Assembly: GCA_900770385.1 (NCBI GenBank)
Contig: CAAGKK010000037.1
Location: forward strand, 1-64,000
Direction of reading: 5' to 3'
DNA: 64,000 bases
Source of the DNA: Clostridia bacterium
GTDB lineage: Bacteria; Bacillota; Clostridia; TANB77; CAG-508
Part shown: positions 52,586 through 62,077 of the stretch, piece after piece
Layout of the letters: each line of letters opens with the position of its first letter
How positions within the stretch are numbered: position 1 is the stretch's first letter
Program-made: the position numbers and the translations under genes
Notes under the pieces: model-generated
What the model saw: only the letters and a program-made list of their open reading frames with translations
Told to the model about the DNA's origin: nothing
Database searches by the model: none

Positions 52586-53143
52586 ATGTATAATAGTTGG
52601 GAAGAATTAGAAGAAAGCATAAGAAATTGTAACAAATGTAAATTATGCAAAAACAGGCATAATATTGTGTTAGGAGAAGGAAACAAAAATGCAGAAATAA
52701 TGTTTATAGGAGAAGGACCAGGGGCAGATGAAGATATTCAAGGATTTCCGTTTGTTGGAAAAGCAGGACAACTAATGAATAAAGCATTCGAAGCACTAGA
52801 AATAAAAAGAGAAAAAGTGTACATAACTAATATAGTAAAATGCAGACCTCCTCAAAATAGAGTGCCAAACAAAGAAGAAGCAACAGCTTGTATGGATTAT
52901 TTAAGAAGCCAAGTAATGTTAGTAAAACCAAAAATAATAGTATTATTAGGAAGTACAGCCCTAAAAAGTATATTGGGTGAAGAGTATGGAATTACTAAAA
53001 CAAGAGGAATTTGGATAGAAAAGAAAGGTATTTTATATATGCCAACATTCCACCCAGCAGCATTATTAAGAGATGATACTAAAAAGATAGATTTCTGGAG
53101 AGATTTAAAATTAGTAAAAGAAAAATATGGAGAATTGAAATGA
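52586..53143 (+). CDS. udg: Uracil-DNA glycosylase, family 4 (Fe-S type)
   Basis: It removes uracil from DNA. In 185 residues: Fe-S cysteines CNKCKLCKNR near residues 15-24, then a CRPPQNRVP..C pair with a 15-residue gap (about 90-106), motif GEGPGADEDIQGFPFVGKAG (about 37-56), TNIVKCRPPQNR and HPAALLRDD. These match family 4 enzymes. Length is normal. Part of the addB operon, which groups DNA repair with wall and nucleoside functions. Confidence 0.93.
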   Translation: MYNSWEELEESIRNCNKCKLCKNRHNIVLGEGNKNAEIMFIGEGPGADEDIQGFPFVGKAGQLMNKAFEALEIKREKVYITNIVKCRPPQNRVPNKEEATACMDYLRSQVMLVKPKIIVLLGSTALKSILGEEYGITKTRGIWIEKKGILYMPTFHPAALLRDDTKKIDFWRDLKLVKEKYGELK

Positions 53144-54387
53144 AATATGATGTAACAGAAATAATTAGAGATGCTAGTTATTGTTTAAACTGCAAAAACA
53201 AACCATGTAAATTTGGATGTCCATTAGGAAATAATATACCAGATTTTATAAAATACATAAAAGAGCAAAAAAATAGTGAAGCATTTGAAGTGCTTTCTGA
53301 AACTACTATATTTGAGCCGATTTGTGGAAGAATATGTCCACAGAAAAAACAATGTGAAGGAAGTTGTGTAAGAGGAATAAAAGGCCAAAGTGTAAAAATA
53401 GGAAGGTTAGAAAAATTTGTAGGAGACTATGCATTAGAAAATAAAATAAAACAAAAAGTTATGCCGGCAATTGGAAAGAAAATAGCAGTAATTGGGTCTG
53501 GACCAGCAGGACTAGCAGTTGCAAATTATTTATCAACAAAAGGATATTTAGTAACAATTTATGAAAAACATTCAAAACTAGGTGGTTTATTAAGATATGG
53601 AATACCAGAATTTAGATTATCCAAAAAATTATTAGATAGTTGGCTAGAAAATTATGTGTTGAATAAAAATATAGAAGTAAAAACAAATACTAAGCTTGGA
53701 AGAGATATAACTCTTGAACAACTAAAAGAAAAATACGAAAAAATAATCTTATCATTTGGAGCAAATGTATCAAATAAAATGAATATACCAGGAAAAGAAC
53801 TTGAATTTGTATTGGGAGGAAATGAACTTTTAGAATATAGAAAAATGCCTGATTTTAAAGATAAAAAAGTAGTAGTAATAGGCGGTGGTAATGTAGCAAT
53901 TGATTCTGCAAGAACAATAAAAAAGCTAGGTGCCAAAAGCGTAAATATTATTTACAGAAGGTCAGAAACAGAAATGCCAGCTGAGAAAAAGGAAATTGAA
54001 GAAGCAAAAAAAGAAAAAATAGAATTTACATTTCAAACAAATATATTAAAAATAAGTACAGGTGACTTAATAAATAAAGTAGAGTGTATAAAGACAAAGT
54101 TAGTACCAAGCAAAACAGAAGATAGAAAATATCCTGTAAATATAGAAAATAGTAATTATACAATAGATACAAATTATGTTATAATGGCTATTGGCTCTAA
54201 AGCAGATAAGAAAACTATAAATGAATTAAATCTAGAAACTACAAGTTTGGGGTATATAAAAGTAGATGAAAATTACAAAACCACAGATAATAAGATTTAT
54301 GCAATAGGGGATTTAATAGGCAACAAACAAACAGTTGCATGGGCAGCCAAAAGTGGATTTGAATGTGCAAAAAGAATTTGTAAATAA
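53140..54387 (+). CDS. GltD-like NADPH-dependent flavin oxidoreductase
   Basis: The start overlaps the stop of udg (ATGA). The 415-residue protein has the N-terminal Fe-S domain (SYCLNCKNKPCKFGCPLGNNIPDFI; EPICGRICPQKKQCEGSCVRG), the FAD loop VIGSGPAGLAVANYLS, KLGGLLRYGIPEFRL, the NADPH loop VIGGGNVAIDSARTIKKLGA and the final YAIGDLIG. This is the small subunit of glutamate synthase or a stand-alone relative. No gltB is nearby, so a stand-alone reductase (NfnB- or SudA-like) is more likely. Confidence 0.88.
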   Translation: MKYDVTEIIRDASYCLNCKNKPCKFGCPLGNNIPDFIKYIKEQKNSEAFEVLSETTIFEPICGRICPQKKQCEGSCVRGIKGQSVKIGRLEKFVGDYALENKIKQKVMPAIGKKIAVIGSGPAGLAVANYLSTKGYLVTIYEKHSKLGGLLRYGIPEFRLSKKLLDSWLENYVLNKNIEVKTNTKLGRDITLEQLKEKYEKIILSFGANVSNKMNIPGKELEFVLGGNELLEYRKMPDFKDKKVVVIGGGNVAIDSARTIKKLGAKSVNIIYRRSETEMPAEKKEIEEAKKEKIEFTFQTNILKISTGDLINKVECIKTKLVPSKTEDRKYPVNIENSNYTIDTNYVIMAIGSKADKKTINELNLETTSLGYIKVDENYKTTDNKIYAIGDLIGNKQTVAWAAKSGFECAKRICK

Positions 54388-54388
54388 C

Positions 54389-54423
54389 AAAAACATATTA
54401 TCATTTAAGATAATATGTTTTTT
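54389..54423 (+). terminator. Terminator of the addB operon
   Basis: AAAAACATATTATC pairs with GATAATATGTTTTT around ATTTAA. Confidence 0.88.
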
Positions 54424-54463
54424 CATTTTATAATAGAAAATTATAATAAATTGTTTTATGTAA

Positions 54464-54485
54464 GGGAGTACGCATCTGTACGCCC
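54464..54485. repeat. REP-like 22-base palindrome, copy 2
   Basis: GGGAGTACGCATCTGTACGCCC differs from copy 1 (47388-47409) at four positions. Two of the changes (GGAC/GTCC to GTAC/GTAC) compensate each other in the stem. Confidence 0.6.
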
Positions 54486-54492
54486 AATATTC

Positions 54493-55596
54493 TTACCTCA
54501 TATTAATATCATTATAATTGTAATTATTATTATAATTTAATTTAAGTAAAGTTTTAATTTTTCTAATAATTAATTGAAATAAAGTTTCTTTCTTTATAGG
54601 AACAAGTGCAAGTGGAGTATTAGGTACATTATTATATTTATTCTCAAGTTCAGCCATTTTATTTATATAATAATCATTGAAAAAAGTATAATCATCTGTA
54701 ACTCCAATGAAATTTCTATATGTATACAAAGCATTTCTGAAATTTTCCATGCTTCTTGAAGAGTATAAAGAATTAAACAAATTATCAAAAAAACTAGTAA
54801 AAATTCTATTTTGAGTAAGCAAAAATCCTCTTCTTATATTTTCTTTAATTTGATTTGATTTTTTCATTAATCTTGCTATTTCAGAAGTAACTATTTCACT
54901 TGATTGAATCTTTTCTAATGTAGCATGTAATTTATCTTCTAAATACATAATTGTATTTATATTATTTTTTATAATTTCGAAATCTTCTTCACTAGTTAAT
55001 GTTATGAATTTATTTTTAAAATTATCGTTTCCATATAATGTGCTATTGTAAAGAACATATTCACCAGTAATATAAGCCATTTGCCTAACTAAATTGCATT
55101 CCAAAGTATAATAATCAGGACTGTTAGATGGAAGTTCAATATCAAAATATTTTACTGTATCAAACTTAGATTTAGTGCATTTCATTGCCATTAACTGGAC
55201 AGCAGCTTCATTAAGAGCCATACCAGAAAGTTTAATATCAGAAAAGTCGCAAAGACCTAACTTAATTAATTTATTTCTAGAATTTACTTCAGCTTGAAGA
55301 TAATGTATACATTCGTGAATAGTAACTGCATCAAGATTATCTAAATTTGTAGAACTACTAAAATAAATAGAAGAATTTTTGTAATAATATTTAGCAGCTA
55401 CGCCATTTGGAATTTCAGCAATGTACATATTCAATCTAGAAAGTTTCATAAATAATTCATGATAATCTATGTCTTGTTCTGGAAAAGTATCAACTAATTT
55501 TTGAGCAAGGTTAGTTGCAATTGAATTAACTTTTAAAGTATTTAATTTTTTTATTACTTTAATTCCTTCTTTGCGAAGTTTAGCTTCTGTATTCAC
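54493..55596 (-). CDS. Putative zinc metallopeptidase-like protein (HExxH) with basic C-terminal helix
   Basis: The 367-residue protein contains HECIH (His94, Glu95, His98 in VTIHECIHYLQAE), a gluzincin-type metal motif, and a possible third ligand Glu130 in GMALNEAAVQLMA. The rest is helical with no family I recognise. No signal peptide. The end (LFQLIIRKIKTLLKL) is a basic amphipathic helix similar in style to the ends of the proteins at 431 and 5469. Single gene on the minus strand with AAAGGA before the ATG. Protease activity is inferred from the motif only. Confidence 0.7.
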   Translation of the reverse strand: MNTEAKLRKEGIKVIKKLNTLKVNSIATNLAQKLVDTFPEQDIDYHELFMKLSRLNMYIAEIPNGVAAKYYYKNSSIYFSSSTNLDNLDAVTIHECIHYLQAEVNSRNKLIKLGLCDFSDIKLSGMALNEAAVQLMAMKCTKSKFDTVKYFDIELPSNSPDYYTLECNLVRQMAYITGEYVLYNSTLYGNDNFKNKFITLTSEEDFEIIKNNINTIMYLEDKLHATLEKIQSSEIVTSEIARLMKKSNQIKENIRRGFLLTQNRIFTSFFDNLFNSLYSSRSMENFRNALYTYRNFIGVTDDYTFFNDYYINKMAELENKYNNVPNTPLALVPIKKETLFQLIIRKIKTLLKLNYNNNYNYNDINMR

Positions 55597-55731
55597 TAAT
55601 AATTTATCCTTTCAATAATATACAAATATTATATAATATAATTCTACAAAAATACAATAAAAAAATGAAAAAATATATTAAATTTATGTTACAATTAATG
55701 ATATAATGTATATAAATATAGGAGAATAAAA

Positions 55732-56649
55732 ATGAATAATAAATTGCCAGATTTTTTATTAAATAAATTAAATAATCAGTATGGAGAAGATATAACAAAT
55801 AAAATAATAAATGGTTATTGCAAAAAAAAGGTAACAATTAGAATAAATACATTAAAAACAAGCAAAGAAGAAGTGTGCAATATTTTAGAAAAAAATAATA
55901 TACAATATAAAGAAGTTACAAGGAATAACATAGCTTTAATAATAGAAAATGCAAATGAAGAAACATTAAGCAAATTAGAAATATATGAAAAAGGGTATAT
56001 ATATTTACAAAGTTTATCTTCAATGCTTCCTCCTATTATTTTGCAACCGCAAGAAAGCGAAGATATATTAGATATGACAGCAGCTCCAGGAAGTAAAACA
56101 ACACAAATAGCAGCAATCACAAAAAATAGAGCAAACATAACAGCATATGAGATGAATAAAATAAGAGCAGATAGATTAAAATATAATTTACAAAAACAAG
56201 GTGCAAACAGTGTTATTGTTATTAATGAAGATAGTAGAAAAATGAGCGACTATTTTGCTTTTGATAGAATTTTATTAGATGCCCCATGTAGTGGAAGTGG
56301 TACAGTAAATTTACAAAATGAGAAAACATATAAAAACATAACAAAAGAGTTAATACAAAAAAACAGAAAAAGCCAACTTGCACTATTAAAAAAAGCATTA
56401 AAAATACTAAAGCCTGGTCATGAAATGGTATACTCAACTTGTTCTATATTAAGAGAAGAAAATGAAGATATAATTAATCAGGTAATAAATGACCAAGATA
56501 TAGAAATTATACCAATTAATATAAATGAGGATATACCAAAACTTCCTTGCAGAATAAAAGAAGCAATTTGCATAGCACCAAATGAATATTATGAAGGATT
56601 TTTTGTTGCAAAATTAAAGAAGAAAAATAGAAAAGAAAATGGATTTTAA
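55732..56649 (+). CDS. RsmB/NOP2-family rRNA cytosine-5 methyltransferase
   Basis: Motifs of the m5C RNA methyltransferases in 305 residues: VTIRINTLKTSKEEV, YLQSLSSMLPPIIL, the SAM loop DMTAAPGSKTTQIAA, RILLDAPCSGSGTV (Cys of motif IV) and MVYSTCSILREENE (catalytic Cys of motif VI). It lacks the N-terminal NusB-like domain of RsmB and is shorter than RsmF, so the exact rRNA position is unknown. GGAG precedes the ATG. Confidence 0.9.
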   Translation: MNNKLPDFLLNKLNNQYGEDITNKIINGYCKKKVTIRINTLKTSKEEVCNILEKNNIQYKEVTRNNIALIIENANEETLSKLEIYEKGYIYLQSLSSMLPPIILQPQESEDILDMTAAPGSKTTQIAAITKNRANITAYEMNKIRADRLKYNLQKQGANSVIVINEDSRKMSDYFAFDRILLDAPCSGSGTVNLQNEKTYKNITKELIQKNRKSQLALLKKALKILKPGHEMVYSTCSILREENEDIINQVINDQDIEIIPININEDIPKLPCRIKEAICIAPNEYYEGFFVAKLKKKNRKENGF

Positions 56650-56662
56650 TCCACTTTCTTTT
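56631..56662. terminator. Bidirectional terminator between the methyltransferase and leuS
   Basis: TGGATT/AATCCA closes the hairpin; A-rich and T-rich arms (AAAAGAAA with CTTTCTTTT) extend it. It overlaps both stop codons. Confidence 0.55.
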
Positions 56663-59048
56663 ATTTTATAACAATATTGTAAATTTTATTTTTTACATAA
56701 ATCTCTTTTACAATAGATTTACCATCAAGATAACTCTTTACAGCTTCATGAGCTTTTCCTTTTATGATTTCTTCATCAGTATCATAAGGTATTTTTAAAG
56801 TAGCTCTAAGCTTACCATTTACTTGTATTGGTAAATTATATTCATCTTCTTTACATTTATCTTCATCAAATGTAGGCCATACTTCATATGATATTGTATT
56901 ATTGTGACCTAGAATATTCCATATTTCTTCGGTAATATGTGGTGCTACTGGATTTAATAATTTTAAAAAGCCCTCTGCATATTCTTTAGGTAATATTTCT
57001 TCTTTATTAGCTGTATTTATAAATATCATCATTTGGCTTATTGCAGTATTAAAGTTCATAGATTCATAATCATTTGTTACTTTTTTTACTGTAAAGTTAT
57101 ATATTTTTTCTAAGTTTTTATTCTCAATTTCTTGAATTTTATTAGACTCTACAAATAATCTCCAAACTCTATCTAAGAAATTTTTAGAACCTGAAATTCC
57201 ATGTGGATCCCAAGGCTTAGCGGCATCTATTGGTCCCATAAACATTTCATAAACTCTTAAGCTATCAGTGCCATATTGTCTAACCATGTCATCTGGGTTA
57301 ACAACATTACCTTTTGATTTAGACATTTTTTCTCCATTTGAACCTAAAATCATACCTTGATGACGAAGTTTTGCAAATGGTTCTTTTACAGGTACTATGC
57401 CTTTATTATATAGATAGTTATTCCAGAATCTCGAATATAATAAATGTCCTACAGCATGTTCTGGTCCACCAACATATAAATCAACAGGAAGCCAATGCTT
57501 TAATAGTTCTTTGTTTGCAATTTCATTATCATTATTTGGATCAATATATCGTAGAAAATACCAACTAGAAGCTGCACTACCAGGCATTGTACTTGTTTCT
57601 CTTTTTCCTGCTTGGCCATTTACTTCAACATTAACCCAATCAGTTGCCTTTTCAAGTGGTGAGGCCCCGGATTTTGAAGGAGCATAATCTTCAAGAGAAG
57701 GTAAAATTAAAGGTAAATCCTTATCATCTAAAACAATCATATCATCTCCAATATGAATAATTGGAATAGGTTCACCCCAATAACGCTGCCTTGCAAAAAT
57801 CCATTCTCTTAATTTATAATTTACTTTTTTCTCTCCAATTTCATTTTCCTCAAGCCATGAAATAATCTTATTAATAGCATCTTCTTTATTTAATCCATTT
57901 AAGAAAGCCGAATTAATATGTAATCCGTCACCGGTAAAAGCTTCTTTTGATACATCTCCACCATCTAGAACAGGGATAATATCTAACCCAAATTTTTTAG
58001 CAAAAGCATAATCTCTTTCATCATGTGCAGGAACAGCCATAATAGCTCCAGTTCCATAAGAAGCTAAAACATAGTCTGAAATCCATATTGGAATTTCTTT
58101 TCCGTTTACAGGGTTAATTGCATATGCACCTGTGAATACACCAGTTTTCTCTTTATTTAATTCTGTTCTTTCTAAGTCAGATTTTGAACTACAAACTTTC
58201 TTATATGACTCAACAGCATCTTTTTGTTCTGTAGTTGTAATAATATTTATGAACTCATGCTCTGGAGCTAATACACAATATGTTGCTCCAAATAAAGTAT
58301 CTGCTCTTGTTGTGAATACTGTAAATTCTAAATCATGATTTGCAACTTTAAATTTTACATGAGCACCAACAGATTTGCCAATCCAATTTCTTTGAATTTC
58401 TTTTGTAGATTCAGGCCAATCTATGTCATCTAGTCCAGCAAGTAATGTTTCTGCATATTTAGGAATGTCTAGTACCCATTGTTTCATATTTTTACGAACA
58501 ACAGGGAAGCCACCTCTTTCAGATTTTCCATCTATTATTTCATCATTGGCAAGAACAGTTCCTAATTCTTCACACCAGTTAACAGGCATATCCACAAATT
58601 TTGCAAGACCATCATTGTATAATTGTTTAAAAATCCATTGTGTCCATTTGTAGTATGAAGGATCACAAGTTGAAATTTCTCTATCCCAATCAAAAGAAAA
58701 ACCAAGCATTTTTAATTGCCTTTTAAAAGTTGAAATATTTTGTTTAGTAAATATTTCAGGATGATTACCAGTCTTAATTGCGTATTGCTCTGCTGGAAGA
58801 CCAAAAGAATCCCAACCCATTGGATGTAAAACATTATATCCATTCATTCTCTTAAATCTAGACATTACATCTGTTGCAGTATAGCCTTCTGGATGGCCAA
58901 CATGCAAACCCTGACCAGATGGATAAGGAAACATATCTAAAGCATAATATTTAGGTTTAGAAAAATCCCATACATCAGTTTTAAATGTTTTGTTATCGTC
59001 CCAATATTTTTGCCATTTCTTTTCTATATTTTGAAAATCATATGTCAT
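56661..59048 (-). CDS. leuS: Leucyl-tRNA synthetase
   Basis: It charges tRNA-Leu. The 795-residue protein has the HIGH-type motif in MFPYPSGQGLHVGHPEGYTATD, the CP1 editing domain (VFTTRADTLFGATY; GTGAIMAVPAHDERDYAF), MPGSAASSWYFLRYIDP and KMSKSKGNVVNPDD. Complete and of normal bacterial length. No T-box leader is visible upstream on the minus strand, although many Firmicutes leuS genes have one. Confidence 0.97.
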   Translation of the reverse strand: MTYDFQNIEKKWQKYWDDNKTFKTDVWDFSKPKYYALDMFPYPSGQGLHVGHPEGYTATDVMSRFKRMNGYNVLHPMGWDSFGLPAEQYAIKTGNHPEIFTKQNISTFKRQLKMLGFSFDWDREISTCDPSYYKWTQWIFKQLYNDGLAKFVDMPVNWCEELGTVLANDEIIDGKSERGGFPVVRKNMKQWVLDIPKYAETLLAGLDDIDWPESTKEIQRNWIGKSVGAHVKFKVANHDLEFTVFTTRADTLFGATYCVLAPEHEFINIITTTEQKDAVESYKKVCSSKSDLERTELNKEKTGVFTGAYAINPVNGKEIPIWISDYVLASYGTGAIMAVPAHDERDYAFAKKFGLDIIPVLDGGDVSKEAFTGDGLHINSAFLNGLNKEDAINKIISWLEENEIGEKKVNYKLREWIFARQRYWGEPIPIIHIGDDMIVLDDKDLPLILPSLEDYAPSKSGASPLEKATDWVNVEVNGQAGKRETSTMPGSAASSWYFLRYIDPNNDNEIANKELLKHWLPVDLYVGGPEHAVGHLLYSRFWNNYLYNKGIVPVKEPFAKLRHQGMILGSNGEKMSKSKGNVVNPDDMVRQYGTDSLRVYEMFMGPIDAAKPWDPHGISGSKNFLDRVWRLFVESNKIQEIENKNLEKIYNFTVKKVTNDYESMNFNTAISQMMIFINTANKEEILPKEYAEGFLKLLNPVAPHITEEIWNILGHNNTISYEVWPTFDEDKCKEDEYNLPIQVNGKLRATLKIPYDTDEEIIKGKAHEAVKSYLDGKSIVKEIYVKNKIYNIVIK

Positions 59049-59148
59049 TTATTTATCACTTTCTTTCCATTTAAGAATATTAATATACGATATTATACAA
59101 TACTTCAGTAACAAAATAAAGAGTAAACTGAATAAAAAATAAAAAAAT

Positions 59149-59189
59149 GAGGGGAACCAAAAAGGGTCAGACCACTTTTGGTTCCCCTC
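59149..59189 (+). repeat. Left palindromic end of the transposase unit
   Basis: A 14-bp perfect stem with a 13-base loop (AGGGTCAGACCAC). Confidence 0.85.
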
Positions 59190-59270
59190 TTGAAAAAAAA
59201 AAATCAATATAATATAATAACGATCGGGAGCAAAATTATAAAAATCATATTTAAGGAGAATGTAATAATT

Positions 59271-60062
59271 ATGCCCCGTTCACTTAGAATAAAAAGTTTA
59301 ACTAATATTTATCATATAATGATAAGAGGTGTTAATAAAGAAATCATTTTTTATGACACAGCAGATAAGAAAAAATTCTTACAAATACTAAAGTACTATT
59401 TAAGCAAATACAGTGTAGAAATAATAGCTTATTGTTTAATGAATAATCATGTGCATTTTTTATTAAAATCAAAAGAGGATTTTAGCAAATTTATGCAATG
59501 TATACAGACAGTATATGCTACTTATTTCAATAAAAAGTATAAAAGAATAGGTCATTTATTTCAAGATAGATTTAAAAGTATTCCGGTTGAAGAAGAAAGA
59601 TATTTATTAGAATGTGTACGATATATACACCAAAATCCTGTAAAGGCCAATATTTCAACAATAGAAAAATATAAATGGAGTAGCTATAATGAATATATTA
59701 AAAATTCAAAATTAGTTAATACTGATTTGATTCTAAAGCTATTTTCTACTGAAAAAGAAACAGCAATTAATAATTACAAAAAATATATGAATATAATTAG
59801 CAATGAATCAGATATTAGAAATGTGGGAATAGAAGAGAAAATAAGTGATAATGATGCTATAAAATTTATAGAGGATTTCTTTAAGGTAAAAATAGGTGCC
59901 ATAAGAAAAATGAAAATAATAGAGAGAAATATATTATTAACTAAAATAGTATCATTAGAAGTTATGAATATATTACAAATTTCGAGAATTACAGGAATAA
60001 ATAGAAATATTTTAAGAAAAATAGATAAAAGAAGAAAGGCAGGGGGACCAAAAGTGGTCTGA
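59271..60062 (+). CDS. REP-associated tyrosine (Y1) transposase
   Basis: AAGGAG lies 11 bases before ATG 59271; the longer ORF from 59178 would begin inside the palindrome. The 263-residue protein starts MPRSLRIKSLTNIYHIMIRG and has the Y1 features: the HUH pair in AYCLMNNHVHFLLKS (about residues 58-72), the Gln/Asn segment YKRIGHLFQDRFKSIPVE (about 98-115) and Tyr in YLLECVRYIHQNPVKA (about 117-132), followed by a C-terminal HTH-like region typical of longer relatives. It acts on single-stranded REP hairpins. It appears intact. Confidence 0.9.
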   Translation: MPRSLRIKSLTNIYHIMIRGVNKEIIFYDTADKKKFLQILKYYLSKYSVEIIAYCLMNNHVHFLLKSKEDFSKFMQCIQTVYATYFNKKYKRIGHLFQDRFKSIPVEEERYLLECVRYIHQNPVKANISTIEKYKWSSYNEYIKNSKLVNTDLILKLFSTEKETAINNYKKYMNIISNESDIRNVGIEEKISDNDAIKFIEDFFKVKIGAIRKMKIIERNILLTKIVSLEVMNILQISRITGINRNILRKIDKRRKAGGPKVV

Positions 60063-60080
60063 CCCTTTTTGGTTCCCCCT
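60041..60080 (-). repeat. Right palindromic end of the transposase unit
   Basis: Inverted relative to the left end; one A present in the left arm is missing in AGGGGGACCAAAA. It encodes the last residues (GGPKVV) and the stop of the transposase. Confidence 0.85.
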
Positions 60081-60096
60081 AACAGAGGAAGGATAT

Positions 60097-62025
60097 ATGC
60101 CTAAAAAACTATTGATAACTGAAAAGCCATCTGTTGCAATGGAATTTTCAAAAGCTTTAAAACAAAATACAGTTAGAAAAAATGGATATTTAGAGTCAAA
60201 AGATTGGATTATAACTTGGTGTGTAGGACATTTAGTTACAATGTCTTATCCAGAAGCATATGATGAAAAATTAAAGTTTTGGAGATTAGATACACTACCA
60301 TTTATACCAGACGAGTATAAATATGAAATAATATCAGCAGTTAAAAACCAATTCGATATAGTACAAAGCTTATTACAAAGAGAAGATGTAGAAGAAATAT
60401 ATAATGCTGGAGATTCAGGAAGAGAAGGAGAATATATACAAAGGTTAGTGTTTATGATGGCACATCCAAATCCAAAAGCTAAAATGAAAAGAGTTTGGAT
60501 AGATTCTCAAACAGAAGAAGAAATTTTAAGAGGAATAAAAGAAGCAAAAGATATGTCAGAATATGATAGCTTATCAGATTCTGCATATTTGCGTGCAAAA
60601 GAGGATTATCTAATAGGAATTAATTTTTCAAGATTATTATCAATAATATATGGAAGAAGATTAGCAAAAGAAATAAATGAAGATAAAGTTTCTATTTCAG
60701 TAGGAAGAGTTATGACATGTGTTTTAGGAATGGTTGTAATAAGAGAAAGAGAAATTAGAAACTTTGTAAAAACTAAGTATTATAAATTAATAGGAAAATT
60801 TGGAAATAACGAATCAGAATTTGATGCAGAATGGAAGGTAAATGAAAATTCTGTAATGTACAATAATCCTAAATTATATAATGAGTCAGGCTTTAAAAAG
60901 GTAGAAGATTTAAAGAACTTTATAAATTATCTGAAAGATAAAGAAGCAATAATCACAGAAGTAAAAAAACAAAAACAAAAAGAGAATCCACCACTTTTGT
61001 TTAATCTAGCTGAAATTCAAAATGAATGCACTAAACAATTCAAAATAAAACCAGATGAAACACTAGAAATAATACAAAACTTATATGAAAAGAAACTAGT
61101 AACATATCCAAGAACAGATGCTAGAGTTTTATCTACTGCAGTAGCCAAAGAGATAACTAAAAACTTAAATGGAATATCAAGAGGTCTTAAAGATGAAGAA
61201 ATAAAAGAATATATAAATAAAATGGTAGAAGAAAAATATTCAACAAATTTAATAAAAACTAAATATGTAAATGACTCAAAAATAACAGACCATTACGCAA
61301 TAATTCCAACAGGACAAGGATATGAAAATTATGAAACATTACCAGAACTACATAAAAGAGTATATAAAATAATAGTAAAAAGATTTTTAGCAATTTTTTA
61401 TCCACCAGCAGAATACAATAAAATAAATGTAACAATTGATATAGAAAAAGAAAAATTTTATGCTAATGGAAAGGTTTGTATAAAAAGAGGATATTTAGAC
61501 ATATTAAAACCAAAAAACGAAACAGAAGAATCTGATACATCAAAAGATAATAATAGTAATTTAGATATACTTTCAACATTAAAAAAGGAACAGAAAGTTC
61601 AAATAAATAATTTTGAAAATAAGGAAGCAGAAACCACACCACCTAATAGATACAATTCTGGTTCTATGATTCTAGCAATGGAAAATGCAGGAAAATTAAT
61701 AGAAGACGAAGAACTAAGAGAACAAATAAAAGGAGCAGGTATTGGTACAAGCGCAACAAGGGCGGAAATTATAAAAAAGTTAGAAAGAATAAAATACATA
61801 CAAATAAATAATAAAACTCAAATAATTACACCAACCGGAAAAGGTGAAAAAATATTTGATATAGTAAATATGTCTATGCCAGATATGTTAAATCCAAAAT
61901 TAACAGCAAGTTGGGAAAAAGGATTAGATATGGTTGCAAAAAAAGAAATTGAGCCAGATATATTTATGAATAAACTAAAAAAATATATTCATTCAAAAGT
62001 TGATAAATTGGTAGTTAAAATGTAA
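60097..62025 (+). CDS. topB: DNA topoisomerase III
   Basis: A type IA decatenase. The 642-residue protein starts KKLLITEKPSVAMEFSKAL (Toprim), has NAGDSGREGEYIQRL, SISVGRVMTCVLGMVV, the active Tyr in KKLVTYPRTDARVLST, and GIGTSATRAEIIKKLERI. No C-terminal zinc fingers. A second type IA enzyme beside topA is normal in Firmicutes. Ribosome site GAGGAAGG. It lies 17 bases after the transposase unit, whose insertion may have changed its upstream region. Confidence 0.94.
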   Translation: MPKKLLITEKPSVAMEFSKALKQNTVRKNGYLESKDWIITWCVGHLVTMSYPEAYDEKLKFWRLDTLPFIPDEYKYEIISAVKNQFDIVQSLLQREDVEEIYNAGDSGREGEYIQRLVFMMAHPNPKAKMKRVWIDSQTEEEILRGIKEAKDMSEYDSLSDSAYLRAKEDYLIGINFSRLLSIIYGRRLAKEINEDKVSISVGRVMTCVLGMVVIREREIRNFVKTKYYKLIGKFGNNESEFDAEWKVNENSVMYNNPKLYNESGFKKVEDLKNFINYLKDKEAIITEVKKQKQKENPPLLFNLAEIQNECTKQFKIKPDETLEIIQNLYEKKLVTYPRTDARVLSTAVAKEITKNLNGISRGLKDEEIKEYINKMVEEKYSTNLIKTKYVNDSKITDHYAIIPTGQGYENYETLPELHKRVYKIIVKRFLAIFYPPAEYNKINVTIDIEKEKFYANGKVCIKRGYLDILKPKNETEESDTSKDNNSNLDILSTLKKEQKVQINNFENKEAETTPPNRYNSGSMILAMENAGKLIEDEELREQIKGAGIGTSATRAEIIKKLERIKYIQINNKTQIITPTGKGEKIFDIVNMSMPDMLNPKLTASWEKGLDMVAKKEIEPDIFMNKLKKYIHSKVDKLVVKM

Positions 62026-62077
62026 GCATATATTTCACCTAATTATTATAAAAAAATATAATATATTAGGTGATTTT

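Larger units (their letters stand above)
59149..60080 (+). mobile_element. REP-associated transposase unit with palindromic inverted ends
   Basis: The left end (59149-59189) folds as GAGGGGAACCAAAA with TTTTGGTTCCCCTC. The right end (60041-60080) is the near-exact reverse complement of the left (AGGGGGACCAAAAGTGG ... TTTTTGGTTCCCCCT). The unit is 932 bp and holds one transposase gene whose stop codon lies inside the right end. This is how TnpREP transposases sit between inverted REP palindromes. Confidence 0.85.

Noticed and set aside
59049..59148. T-box leader for leuS
   Set aside because: The region before leuS on the minus strand is short and AT-rich, with no T-box motif, specifier stem or terminator/antiterminator pair.
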